DNA of 64,000 nt from Streptomyces sp. NBC_00483 (lineage in GTDB: Bacteria; Actinomycetota; Actinomycetes; Streptomycetales; Streptomycetaceae), in the NCBI RefSeq assembly GCF_036013745.1, contig NZ_CP107880.1, forward strand, positions 9,982,001 to 10,046,000, written 5' to 3'. Under the pieces are notes generated by a model. It was given only the letters and a program-made list of their open reading frames with translations. It had not been told where the DNA came from and did not search any database. The translations under genes and the position numbers were made by a program. Below are positions 7,877-16,850 of this stretch, piece by piece; the first letter of the stretch is position 1, and every line of letters starts with the position of its first letter.

Positions 7877-9579
7877 CAGGACCACTCCTGGTCCGGGACG
7901 TGCAGCGTGTGCTCGCGCAGCTTCGCCTGCGGCTCGATCGTGCGGGCGGTGTACATGGGGCGGGTCCTGCCTTCCGGTTCGATGCCGATGACGTCGTCGC
8001 CGCGCCAGCGCACTTCGTACGTGCGCCCGGCCGCGGTCTCCTCGGTGACCCGCTCCGGCAGCGGGAACGTGACGGTGATGAGCTCGCCCGCCCGCGGCGC
8101 CGCAAGACGCAGCATGCCGTCCGGCGCCCACAGGCCCGGCTCGGAGCCGTGCGCGGTGTGCCCGGCGCGCTCGACCCGCAGCCGTGCGTACCCGGCCCAC
8201 TCGGGCACCCGCATCCGCACCTCGCCGCAGTCGGCGCGTACGTGAAGGTCCACGCGACCTTCGTGCGGCAGATGACTGTGTACGTCGACGTGGGCGCTGC
8301 CCCGGTTGAGCAGCAGGTTCACCCGGACCAGGCGCGCGTCGCCGGTGACGGCCGCCGCCCAGCCGGTGAACAGGCCGCGCACCCCGGAGCCGATGCAGCA
8401 CGCCTGCACGTCGGCGGTGTGGCCGCGGCCGAGCACGGCGTCGTTGACGTAGTCGTTGGGTGCGCCGTATCCGGCGAACGCTCCGCGCACCCGCTCGCCC
8501 ACCCGGTGCCGGGTGATCCAGCCGGGCTCGTCGAGCGACCGGTCGGGCGCCGAGCGCACCCAGGACACGTCGGTGAGCTGGGATGCCGTCAGATGGTTGC
8601 GCAGGAACCGCTCGACGACCGGCCAGTACGCGTGGTGTCCGGCCCGGGCCAGTGTCGTGCCGATGCCGATGAGGTCCACGAGCGAGCACGTCTCGTGCTC
8701 GAAGCGCTGCCCGGCGAGATCGCCCGGCGTCCAGCCGAACGCCGTGCACCGGCCGAGCGCCCAGTCGAACGCCCGCCGTACGAACGCGGTCAGGGCGTGG
8801 TCCCCGGTGAACAGCGCGTACTTGGCGATGCCGTCGAGGGTGCCGAGCCGGGTGTGGAAGTGGCCGCTGCGGTAGGCGAGCGCCGCGTTGAACGAGCCGT
8901 CCTCGCCGAACACCCCGCTGTGATGGGTGATCAGTCGCGTGAACCAGCCGCACAGCTCCAACGCCTGAGCATTTCCGGTGAGTTGGTGCCAGCGCAGCAG
9001 CGGCATGATGAGGCGTCCGCAGAACGACGCGGGATCGGGCGCCAGGTGCAGCTGCACCGCGTGCGCCGACGGCCAGCCGTCGCGGGTGTACTCCGAGGCC
9101 GGGTAGTACCAGACGTCGCGCTCCTTGACCGCGATCCGGTGCAGCGCCGCGACCTGCCGGTCGGCCGCCTCGGCGACGACCGGGTCCCCGTCCTCCTGGT
9201 ACCAGGTGGTGAGCGCGAGCAGCGTGGCGCGCTGGTCGATCAGCCCTGCCGTCGCCTCCCAGTGGCCGCGCGGATGGGTGCGCCGCCAGGTCAGGCCGTC
9301 CGGGCCGAGCAGGTCGAGGAGTGTCTTCTTGTACGCCTTCTCGGTTGCTGCCCACCAGTCGGCGCCGGTCATCCGGCGGGCCAGTACGCAGGCGTCCGTG
9401 AGCCGGCCGTGACTGGAGCCGTAGTCCCAGTCGCCGTGCCGCAGTTCGGCCGGTTCGGCGAGCAGATCGGCCATGAAGAAGGGGATGCCGTCGAGATCCG
9501 GGTCGGCCAGCTGAACGACGGCGTTCATGGCGAGCTCGGCGCGTTCTTCCAGAAGCAGGGTTGCTGGTATGCCAGTCAT
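7873..9579 (-). CDS. GH127-like (DUF1680) glycosidase, possible beta-L-arabinofuranosidase
   Basis: A 568-aa helical-barrel protein of the GH127/DUF1680 group. The metal/nucleophile motif of that group is visible: E296-T-C298 (FEHETCSL) and the C394-C395 pair (VQACCIGSG). In characterised members these bind zinc, with one cysteine attacking the sugar. A beta-sandwich C-terminus follows (HVDVHSHLPHEG to the WSW end). No signal peptide, so cytoplasmic. It is the first gene of a four-gene operon with two GH28 and an acetyltransferase gene. I chose the ATG at 9577-9579; the frame stays open upstream but there it overlaps the divergent promoter. The operator copy TGGTATGCCA covers codons 3-5, so repressor binding would block early elongation as well as initiation. 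Arabinan or RG side-chain substrate is inferred. Confidence 0.8.
   Translation of the reverse strand: MTGIPATLLLEERAELAMNAVVQLADPDLDGIPFFMADLLAEPAELRHGDWDYGSSHGRLTDACVLARRMTGADWWAATEKAYKKTLLDLLGPDGLTWRRTHPRGHWEATAGLIDQRATLLALTTWYQEDGDPVVAEAADRQVAALHRIAVKERDVWYYPASEYTRDGWPSAHAVQLHLAPDPASFCGRLIMPLLRWHQLTGNAQALELCGWFTRLITHHSGVFGEDGSFNAALAYRSGHFHTRLGTLDGIAKYALFTGDHALTAFVRRAFDWALGRCTAFGWTPGDLAGQRFEHETCSLVDLIGIGTTLARAGHHAYWPVVERFLRNHLTASQLTDVSWVRSAPDRSLDEPGWITRHRVGERVRGAFAGYGAPNDYVNDAVLGRGHTADVQACCIGSGVRGLFTGWAAAVTGDARLVRVNLLLNRGSAHVDVHSHLPHEGRVDLHVRADCGEVRMRVPEWAGYARLRVERAGHTAHGSEPGLWAPDGMLRLAAPRAGELITVTFPLPERVTEETAAGRTYEVRWRGDDVIGIEPEGRTRPMYTARTIEPQAKLREHTLHVPDQEWSW
9565..9574. promoter_or_regulatory. 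Operator-like TGGTATGCCA inside the start of the GH127-like gene
   Basis: Same decamer as at 1370-1379, placed over codons 3-5 of the minus-strand gene. It encodes Gly-Ile-Pro there, so coding constraint alone could explain it, but it agrees with two other copies at promoters of this locus. Confidence 0.4.
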
Positions 9580-9712
9580 CTGTGTCTCGCCGTCTCGAAG
9601 TCCGAAGGAGCGGTGCTGAGGGCGAACGCCAAGAACGCTAGGCGGGCCGGTCAGGAGCGTCAAGAGGCCGGAAAGCGCAGGACAGGGCCAAGTCGACGGC
9701 TTTGAAGGGGTG

Positions 9713-9741
9713 TTGACGCCGCGTGGGGGCGCGCTTACGGT
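9713..9741 (+). promoter_or_regulatory. Putative promoter of the rhamnosidase operon
   Basis: TTGACG at 9713-9718 and TACGGT at 9736-9741 are 17 bp apart, a good vegetative-type match. The predicted start near 9748 puts the palindromic operator at 9763-9776 just downstream, where a repressor would block transcription. Confidence 0.6.
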
Positions 9742-9762
9742 TCGGGATGTCCGTCGAGGGAA

Positions 9763-9776
9763 GGTGGCATGCCACC
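9763..9776. promoter_or_regulatory. Perfect palindromic operator GGTGGCATGCCACC
   Basis: A perfect 14-bp inverted repeat between the promoter boxes and the start codon of the GH78 gene. It contains TGGCATGCCA, the best copy of the element shared with 1370-1379 and 9565-9574. Confidence 0.7.
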
Positions 9777-9838
9777 TGGCACGGCGGTGCGGGTCGCGGG
9801 CCCGCGCCACCCCGCCCCGCCACGAGGGAGGCCCGACC

Positions 9839-12430
9839 ATGACCCGGCAACCGCCGCCCCACACTCTGCGTACCGCCCACCTCACCGACCCCCTGGGCGT
9901 CGACGACCAACACCCGGACCTCGCCTGGCAGTTGGCGCGCGGTCGGCAGGCCGCCTATCAGGTGCAGGCCGCTACCACGGCCGCCCTGCTCGCCGACGGC
10001 ACCTGCGACCTGTGGGACAGTGGCCGCGTTCCCGGCACGGTCCATACCGGCGTCCACTACGACGGCAAGGCGCCCGGCGCGCGGCAGCGCGTGTGGTGGC
10101 GGGTACGCGTGTGGGAGTCGCGCGCACCGGACCACGAGGAGGACGGTCCGACCGCCTGGAGCGCACCCGCGACCTGGGAGACCGGACTACCTACCGCCGC
10201 CGACTGGGCGGACGCCGAGTGGATCACCGCACCGGACCTGCGCCCCGGCGACCCCCTGCCCCTCCTCGTCCGCGACCTCGCCCTCCCCGCCACCCCCGTC
10301 CGCGCCCGCCTGTACGCCACCGCACTCGGCGTCTACGAGGCCTTCGTCAATGGCGCACACGCCGGCGACGCCCGCCTCGAACCCGGCTGCACCGCCTTCG
10401 ACAAACGCCTGCTCTACGCCACGTACGACGTCACCGACACGCTGCGGGCCGGAGCCAACACGATCGGCATCGCCCTCGGCAACGGCATCGCGCGCGTCCT
10501 CGAATCCGACGGCCGCTACACCAAACTGCGCGCCGACCACGGCAGCCCCCGCGCCCTCGCGCTCCTGTACGCCGAGTACGCGGACGGCACCACGACCACC
10601 GTGGTCACCGACCCGAGCTGGCGCACGCATCCCGGCCCGGTCACCCTGTCGGCCTGGTTCGGCGGTGAGGAGTACGACGCCCGCCTCGAACCCGACGACT
10701 GGCACCGCCCCGGCGCCGACCGCGGCGGCTGGCGGCCCGCCGTCCCCGCGCCGCTGCCCACCGCCGTCGCCCTGACGGCGCGCGCCCATCCGCCGGTCGA
10801 GGTCGTCGACACCCTCACGCCCGTCTCCGTCAGCGAGCCGCGGCCCGGCGTGCACGTCTTCGACCTCGGCACGAACATCGCGGGACGGCCGTGCCTCGAC
10901 GTGACCGGGCCCGCCGGCACCTCCGTGGTGATCCGGCCGGCCGAGCTCCTGGCGCCGGACGGCACCGTCAACCAGCGGTTCACCGGCACGCCCTGCTTCG
11001 ACCGCTACACCCTGCGCGGCGACCCCGACGGCGAACGCTGGCGACCCGCCACCGTCTACCACGGCTTCCGCTGGCTCCAGGTCGAAGGGCTGCCCGCACC
11101 GCCCGCGCCGGACACCCTGCGTGGCGAGGTGATGCGGGTCGCCAACACCCCAGCGGGCGGCTTCCGTTGCTCGTCCGAGCTGCTCAACGGGGTCCACCGG
11201 CTGATCGACCGCGCCGTCCAGAGCAACATGTACAGCCTGCTCACCGACTGCCCGCACCGCGAGAAGCTCGGCTGGCTCGAACAGGTGCACCTCGTCTTCC
11301 CCGCCGTCGCCCACGGCTACGACGTCGCCGCGCACTACCGCAAGCTGGTGCGCGACATGGCCGACGCGCAGACCGCCTCCGGCCTCGTACCGGACATCGC
11401 CCCCGAGTACACCGTCTTCGAGGACAAGTTCCGCGACGACGCCAACTGGGGCGGCGCGCTGGTCCTCGCGCCGTGGTGGCTGCACCGCACCTACGGCGAC
11501 ACCGCCACGCTGCGCGCCCACTACCCGCGCATGCTCCGCTACCTCGACCATCTGCACTCCCGCTCGCCCGACGGGCTGATCCTCGAGCACGGGCTCGGCG
11601 ACTGGATGGCCTTCGACACCTCCACCCCCAAGGCCGTCACCGCGACCTTCGCCCACCAGCGGATCGTCACCGCGCTCGGTGACATCGCCGAGGCGATCGG
11701 CGCGCACGGCGACGCCGCCGCCCACCGCCGCCTGGCGAGCGACATCGCCGACGCCTTCCACCGGCGGTTCCACGACGCGGACCGGCACACCTACGGCAGC
11801 GGCAGCCAGGCCTGCGACGCGCTCGCCCTCGCGGCGGGCGCCGTCCCTCCCGAAGAGACGCGAGCCGTCCTCGACCACCTCGTCGCGGGCATCCGCGCCG
11901 CGGGCGACCACGTGACCGTCGGCGAGATCGCCCTGCCGTCACTGCTGCGCGCCCTGTCCGACCACGGCCGCGACGACGTCGTATGGGACCTGCTCAGCCG
12001 CACCGACAACCCCAGCTACGGCTATCAACTCGCCCACGGTGCGACGGCGTTGACGGAACGCTGGGACGGCCCGACCCGAGGTTCCTCGCAGAACCACTAC
12101 ATGCTCGGCGCGGCCTCCGAGTGGCTGGTCGGCTCACTGGCCGGTCTGCGTCAGGCCCCGGACTCGGTCGCGTACGAGCACATCGTGGTACGTCCTGCCC
12201 CTGTCGGCGACCTGACCTGGGCGAGCGCCTGGTACGACACCCCGCGCGGCCGGGCCTCCGTGGCCTGGCACCGGGACGCGGACGTCTTCCGTCTGACGGT
12301 CACGCTGCCGCCCGGCGCCGACACCCGGGTGGAGCTGCCGCTGCCCAACGGCGACCGTGACGTACGCCAAGTGCCGCCAGGCAGCCATGAGTTCACGGTG
12401 CCCGGAGACTGGAGCCCCGATGTCGCCTGA
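9839..12430 (+). CDS. GH78 alpha-L-rhamnosidase
   Basis: An 863-aa enzyme of glycoside hydrolase family 78 that releases L-rhamnose. Order of parts: an N-terminal Ig-like and a carbohydrate-binding sandwich (LYATALGVYEAFVNG about residues 157-171), a beta-sandwich (HVFDLGTNIAGRP), the (alpha/alpha)6 catalytic barrel with TDCPHREKLGWLEQ near residue 470 and GLGDWMAFD near 585, and a C-terminal sandwich. The family usually has LGWxGD; here it reads LGWLEQ, a substitution seen in one GH78 subgroup. No signal peptide, so it works on imported oligomers. The ATG follows a GAGGGAGG site. First gene of a six-gene operon; its stop overlaps the next start by 11 nt. Regulated by the operator upstream (inferred). 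Confidence 0.92.
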   Translation: MTRQPPPHTLRTAHLTDPLGVDDQHPDLAWQLARGRQAAYQVQAATTAALLADGTCDLWDSGRVPGTVHTGVHYDGKAPGARQRVWWRVRVWESRAPDHEEDGPTAWSAPATWETGLPTAADWADAEWITAPDLRPGDPLPLLVRDLALPATPVRARLYATALGVYEAFVNGAHAGDARLEPGCTAFDKRLLYATYDVTDTLRAGANTIGIALGNGIARVLESDGRYTKLRADHGSPRALALLYAEYADGTTTTVVTDPSWRTHPGPVTLSAWFGGEEYDARLEPDDWHRPGADRGGWRPAVPAPLPTAVALTARAHPPVEVVDTLTPVSVSEPRPGVHVFDLGTNIAGRPCLDVTGPAGTSVVIRPAELLAPDGTVNQRFTGTPCFDRYTLRGDPDGERWRPATVYHGFRWLQVEGLPAPPAPDTLRGEVMRVANTPAGGFRCSSELLNGVHRLIDRAVQSNMYSLLTDCPHREKLGWLEQVHLVFPAVAHGYDVAAHYRKLVRDMADAQTASGLVPDIAPEYTVFEDKFRDDANWGGALVLAPWWLHRTYGDTATLRAHYPRMLRYLDHLHSRSPDGLILEHGLGDWMAFDTSTPKAVTATFAHQRIVTALGDIAEAIGAHGDAAAHRRLASDIADAFHRRFHDADRHTYGSGSQACDALALAAGAVPPEETRAVLDHLVAGIRAAGDHVTVGEIALPSLLRALSDHGRDDVVWDLLSRTDNPSYGYQLAHGATALTERWDGPTRGSSQNHYMLGAASEWLVGSLAGLRQAPDSVAYEHIVVRPAPVGDLTWASAWYDTPRGRASVAWHRDADVFRLTVTLPPGADTRVELPLPNGDRDVRQVPPGSHEFTVPGDWSPDVA

Positions 12431-15329
12431 CGACCGGCAGGCGCACCGCATGCCCTACTGGGCCGACTTCACGCCCGGCACAGGCCTGCGCCGCCCACCC
12501 CGCATCGCCCCGCTCCCGTCCGGCGCCGCCCGCCTCGACCTGGGCGGGGCCTGGTCGTTCCGGCTCTCGCCGACCGCCCGCGCGCCACTCGACTTCCTGA
12601 CCGGGCCGCCGGCCCACGGCGCGGACGCCTGGTCGCCGCTGCCCGTCCCTTCGCACTGGGTGCTGCACGGCCACGGCGTCCCCCGCTACACCAACACCGC
12701 CTACCCGTTCCCCATCGACCCGCCCCACGTCCCCGACGCCAACCCCACCGGCGATCACCACCGCACCTTCGACCTGCCCGACGGCTGGCGCATCGGCGGC
12801 AGCGTCCTGCGGTTCGACGGCGTCGACTCGGCTTGCAAAGTCTGGCTCAACGGGCAGGAGTTGGGCACGTCGAAGGGGAGCCGGCTGCCCGTCGAGTTCG
12901 ACGCGGCCCACGCCCTGCGCCCAGGCCGCAACGACCTCGCCGTTCGCGTCCATCGCTGGTCGTCCGGCAGCTACCTGGAGGACCAGGACATGTGGTGGCT
13001 GCCCGGGATCTTCCGCGACGTCACCCTCCTGGAGCGCCCTCCGGGAGGCATCGACGACTGCTTCGTGCACGCGGACTACGACCATGTGCGCCGCGAAGGA
13101 CGACTGGGCGTCGACACCTCGGCACCGGACGCCCGCCTCACCGTCCCCGAACTCGGCATCCATGAGCATCCCGCCGGCCGGAGCCTCACCCTGCCGGGCG
13201 TGGAACCCTGGAGCGCCGAACAACCCCGTCTCTACGACGCCGAGTTGTGTACCGACACCGAACGCGTACGGCTGCGCATCGGCTTCCGTACCGTCGCGAT
13301 CGTCGACGGCCGCTTCACCGTCAACGGCGCCCCCGTACTGCTGCGCGGCGTCAACCGGCACGAGCACGACCCCGACCGGGGCCGCGCCCTCGACCTCCCC
13401 ACGATGCGTCGCGACGTCGAGCTGATGAAGGCGCACAACATCAACGCCGTGCGCACCGCCCACTACCCGCCGCACCCCGCCTTCCTCGACCTCTGTGACG
13501 AACTGGGCCTGTGGGTGATCGACGAGTGCGACATCGAGACCCATGGATTCATCCACGCCGACTGGGCGGGCAATCCGATAGACGACCCGCGCTGGCGCCC
13601 GATGCTCCTGGACCGGATGCAGCGCATGGTCGAACGGGACAAGAACCACCCCAGCGTCGTCATCTGGTCCCTGGGCAACGAGAGCCACGCAGGAACCAAC
13701 CTCGCCGACCTCGCGACCTGGACCCGCGACCGCGACCCCTCCCGTCCCCTGCACTACGAACGCGACCGTACCTACCGCCACTCCGACTTCTACAGCCTCA
13801 TGTACGCGCCGGTGGACGACGTCGACGGCATCGGCCGCCGTGCCGAGCCGGTGCCGCCCGAGAACGCGGACCATCCCGAACTGGAGGAGCGGAGGCGCCA
13901 GTTGCCCTTCCTGCTGTGCGAGTACGCACACGCCATGGGCAACGGGCCGGGATCCCTGGAGGAGTACCAGCGCACCCTGGAGCAACACCCGCGCTGCGCC
14001 GGGGCGTTCGTGTGGGAGTGGATCGAGCACGGCTTCCGGCGCACCACCGAAGACGGCCGGGAGTTCTTCGCGTACGGAGGCGACTTCGGCGACCGGCCGC
14101 ACGGCGGCACATTCTGCGTCGACGGCCTCGTCCACCCCGACCGCACTCCGTCTCCGGGCCTCGCCGCGTACAAGAAGGCCATTGAACCCGTCGGCATCAC
14201 TATCGAGTCGGCTGATCCGGGGCGGATCACCGTGCGCAACCGCCACGACGTCCGCGACCTGTCGCACCTGCGCTTCACCTGGACAGCCGGGCGCGAGGGA
14301 CTGCCGTGTGCCCAGGGCGAGTTGAAGGTTCCCGCCGTGGCCGCCCGTCAGTGCGTGGACGTGCCGCTGCCCACCGTGGACACCACGGGCGACGGGGAGG
14401 TGTGGCTGACCGTACGTGCCGTACTCGCCGCGGACGCACCTTGGGCACCCGCCGGGCACGAGGTCGCCTGGGCGCAGGCCCGCCTGGCCGGTCCACGCCA
14501 CCGTGCGACGGCCGCGCCTTCCGTACCCGCGACGACGGCCGCCCCGCTCCTCGACGGCCCCCACCTCGACATCTGGCGCGCCCCCACCGACAACGACCGC
14601 GGCATGGGCGACAACTCCGTGCTGCGCGAGTGGCGTTCGGCCGGCCTCGACCGGCTCGTGCCCCGCACCCTGGCCGAGGGGCCCCATGGCGCCGAGGTCC
14701 GGCTCGCGCCCGAGGGGTTCCCGCACGGCCTGCGCATGCGGCACGAGTGGACCGAGGACGGCGACGCGTGGCGCCTCGCCGTCGAGATCACCCCCGAGGG
14801 GCCCTGGGGCGAGCGCACCCTCCCCAAGGCCGGCGTCCGCTTCACCCTGCCCGACCGCTTCGACCGGATCCGCTGGTACGGCAAGGGCCCGGGGGAGGCG
14901 TACCCGGACAGTGAACACGCCGCCCGTGTCGGCCTGTTCACCTCCACCGTGGCCGCCCTGCAGACCCCGTACGTCGTGCCCCAGGAGAACGGGCGGCGGG
15001 CCGACGTCCGCTGGGCCGAGCTCACCGACCCGGCCACCGGCGAAGGCCTGCGCGTCGAGGCCGCCGACCCCGACCGCCCCTTCGGCCTCACCGTCCGCCC
15101 CTGGAGCACCGAGGCCCTGGACGCCGCCGCCCACCCCTGCGACCTCACCCCCGACGGCCGCCTCCACCTGCACATCGACATCGCCCAGCACGGACTCGGC
15201 AGCGCCTCCTGCGGCCCCGGCCCGCTGCCGCAGCACCAACTGCACCCGCAGCACTGGCGGTTCGCCCTGCTGCTGCGCCGCCCGGAAGCGCCCGCACCGG
15301 GGCCGACATCAGGAGAGGCAACCGTATGA
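12420..15329 (+). CDS. GH2 beta-galactosidase, LacZ-type
   Basis: A 969-aa glycoside hydrolase family 2 enzyme with the LacZ domain plan: jelly roll (about 60-220), two Ig-like segments, a TIM barrel (about 300-590), and the bacterial beta-galactosidase small chain at the C-terminus (about 700-960). The acid/base glutamate is E421 in LGNESH and the nucleophile is E501 in CEYAHAMGN. The early VPSHWVLHGHGVPRYTNTAYPF stretch is typical. No signal peptide. The ATG overlaps the rhamnosidase stop by 11 nt and has a GGAG upstream; ATGA joins it to the fucosidase gene. In this operon it probably removes galactose from galactan or RG side chains rather than serving lactose use; that is inference from context. 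Confidence 0.92.
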   Translation: MSPDDRQAHRMPYWADFTPGTGLRRPPRIAPLPSGAARLDLGGAWSFRLSPTARAPLDFLTGPPAHGADAWSPLPVPSHWVLHGHGVPRYTNTAYPFPIDPPHVPDANPTGDHHRTFDLPDGWRIGGSVLRFDGVDSACKVWLNGQELGTSKGSRLPVEFDAAHALRPGRNDLAVRVHRWSSGSYLEDQDMWWLPGIFRDVTLLERPPGGIDDCFVHADYDHVRREGRLGVDTSAPDARLTVPELGIHEHPAGRSLTLPGVEPWSAEQPRLYDAELCTDTERVRLRIGFRTVAIVDGRFTVNGAPVLLRGVNRHEHDPDRGRALDLPTMRRDVELMKAHNINAVRTAHYPPHPAFLDLCDELGLWVIDECDIETHGFIHADWAGNPIDDPRWRPMLLDRMQRMVERDKNHPSVVIWSLGNESHAGTNLADLATWTRDRDPSRPLHYERDRTYRHSDFYSLMYAPVDDVDGIGRRAEPVPPENADHPELEERRRQLPFLLCEYAHAMGNGPGSLEEYQRTLEQHPRCAGAFVWEWIEHGFRRTTEDGREFFAYGGDFGDRPHGGTFCVDGLVHPDRTPSPGLAAYKKAIEPVGITIESADPGRITVRNRHDVRDLSHLRFTWTAGREGLPCAQGELKVPAVAARQCVDVPLPTVDTTGDGEVWLTVRAVLAADAPWAPAGHEVAWAQARLAGPRHRATAAPSVPATTAAPLLDGPHLDIWRAPTDNDRGMGDNSVLREWRSAGLDRLVPRTLAEGPHGAEVRLAPEGFPHGLRMRHEWTEDGDAWRLAVEITPEGPWGERTLPKAGVRFTLPDRFDRIRWYGKGPGEAYPDSEHAARVGLFTSTVAALQTPYVVPQENGRRADVRWAELTDPATGEGLRVEAADPDRPFGLTVRPWSTEALDAAAHPCDLTPDGRLHLHIDIAQHGLGSASCGPGPLPQHQLHPQHWRFALLLRRPEAPAPGPTSGEATV

Positions 15330-16840
15330 GCAGCGTCGAAGAGCTCCGCCCCGCGGAGACCGGACGTGCGCCCTTCACCCCCGACTGGGCGTCCCTGCGC
15401 CGGCACCGCGTCCCGGACTGGTTCCGCGACGCCAAGCTGGGCATCTGGTCGCACTGGGGCCCGCAGTGCGCGGCACGCCGCGGCGACTGGTACGCCCGCC
15501 ACCTCTACGGCCCCTACTCCGGCACCGAGGACTTCGAGGTCGAGCGCACCGCCCGCCAGACCGCTCACCACCGCGCCCACTACGGGCACCCCTCCCGTTT
15601 CGGCCACAAGGACCTGTGCCACCAGTGGCGCGCCGAACGCTTCGACCCCGAAGCGCTGATGGACCGGTTCCGGCGCGCGGGCGCCCGCTACTTCGTCTCC
15701 CTCGCCGCCCACTGCGACAACTTCGACCTGTGGGACTCCGCGCACCAGCCGTGGAACTCCGTCAACGTCGGCCCGCGCACCGACATCGTCGCCCGCTGGG
15801 CCGTCGCTGCCCGCACCGCCGGCCTGCGCTTCGGCATCTCCATGCACGCCGGCTCCTGGACCTGGCGTTGGCTCGACGCCGCGTACGGAGCGGACGCCGA
15901 AGGCCCGTACGACGGTCACCTCACCGCCGCCGACGGGCGCGGCACCTGGTGGGAGGGGCTCGACCCGCGCGCCCTGTACGGGCCGCCGCGGAAGCCCGGC
16001 GACGTACCCACGGCCGCGTTCGTCGACGACTTCTACGCCCGGCTGCGCGACGTCACCGAACGCCACGACGCCGACCTCGTCTACCTCGACGACTCCCGGA
16101 TGCCCTTCGACGAGGGCAGCGTGTGCGTCGCCGACGGGCCGAGCCGCCGCCGCGGCCCGGAGTTCCTCGCCGACTACTACAACCGCACACCGGACGGGGC
16201 CGTCAGCATCAAGACCATCGCCGACGAGGACCGCGGCGCCGTCCTCCTCGACGTCGAACGCCACCAGCTCAGCGGCATCGACCCGCACCCGTGGCAGTAC
16301 GACACCAGCATCGGCGACTGGTTCTACCGCGACGGCGAGCAGTACAAGAGCGCACAGGAGCTCGTACACCTGCTCGTCGACACCGTCAGCAAGAACGGCT
16401 GCCTGCTCCTCAACGTGCCCCAGCTGCCCGACGGCACCCTCGACGACGAGGTCAGCAGCGTCCTCGACTCCCTCGGCGCCTGGATGCGGGTCTGCGGCCC
16501 GGCGCTGTACGGCACCCGTCCCTGGACCGTGTACGGCGAGGGCCCCACGAACGTGAGCGGCTCCAAGGCCCGCGAGAGCCGGCTCACCTACACCTCGCGC
16601 GACCTCCGCTTCACCCGCGCCCCCGACGAGGAGGTCGTGTACGCGTTCGTCATGTCCTGGCCCGACGACCGCAGGATCCGCATCCACAGCCTCGCCGGCG
16701 CCACCCCGCCCCGCGAGGTCACGCTGCTGGGCGCGCCGGAACAGCCCACGTGGACGGCGGGGCCCGAAGGACTCGACGTACGGCTGCCCGACCGGCCGCC
16801 CACCCCGTACGTCCAGGTCCTCCGCCTCGACTGGACCTGA
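15326..16840 (+). CDS. GH29 alpha-L-fucosidase
   Basis: A 504-aa family 29 enzyme that releases L-fucose. The N-terminus has the family entry KLGIWSHWGPQC and the ARYFVSLAAHCDNFDLWDS segment. The nucleophile aspartate is in the DLVYLDDSRMPF strand, near residue 255. The late KNGCLLLNVPQLPDGTLDD motif is diagnostic, followed by a C-terminal sandwich. No signal peptide. The ATGA overlap with the beta-galactosidase gene shows co-translation. Fucose occurs in RG-II and xyloglucan side chains. The following operon genes look able to oxidise free L-fucose, which supports this activity. Confidence 0.93.
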   Translation: MSSVEELRPAETGRAPFTPDWASLRRHRVPDWFRDAKLGIWSHWGPQCAARRGDWYARHLYGPYSGTEDFEVERTARQTAHHRAHYGHPSRFGHKDLCHQWRAERFDPEALMDRFRRAGARYFVSLAAHCDNFDLWDSAHQPWNSVNVGPRTDIVARWAVAARTAGLRFGISMHAGSWTWRWLDAAYGADAEGPYDGHLTAADGRGTWWEGLDPRALYGPPRKPGDVPTAAFVDDFYARLRDVTERHDADLVYLDDSRMPFDEGSVCVADGPSRRRGPEFLADYYNRTPDGAVSIKTIADEDRGAVLLDVERHQLSGIDPHPWQYDTSIGDWFYRDGEQYKSAQELVHLLVDTVSKNGCLLLNVPQLPDGTLDDEVSSVLDSLGAWMRVCGPALYGTRPWTVYGEGPTNVSGSKARESRLTYTSRDLRFTRAPDEEVVYAFVMSWPDDRRIRIHSLAGATPPREVTLLGAPEQPTWTAGPEGLDVRLPDRPPTPYVQVLRLDWT

Positions 16841-16850
16841 GGGGGTGCGC

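Noticed and set aside
12393..15254. 953-codon minus-strand frame opposite the beta-galactosidase
   Set aside because: The plus-strand GH2 frame has both catalytic glutamates; the antisense has low-complexity Gly/Val/Arg sequence.
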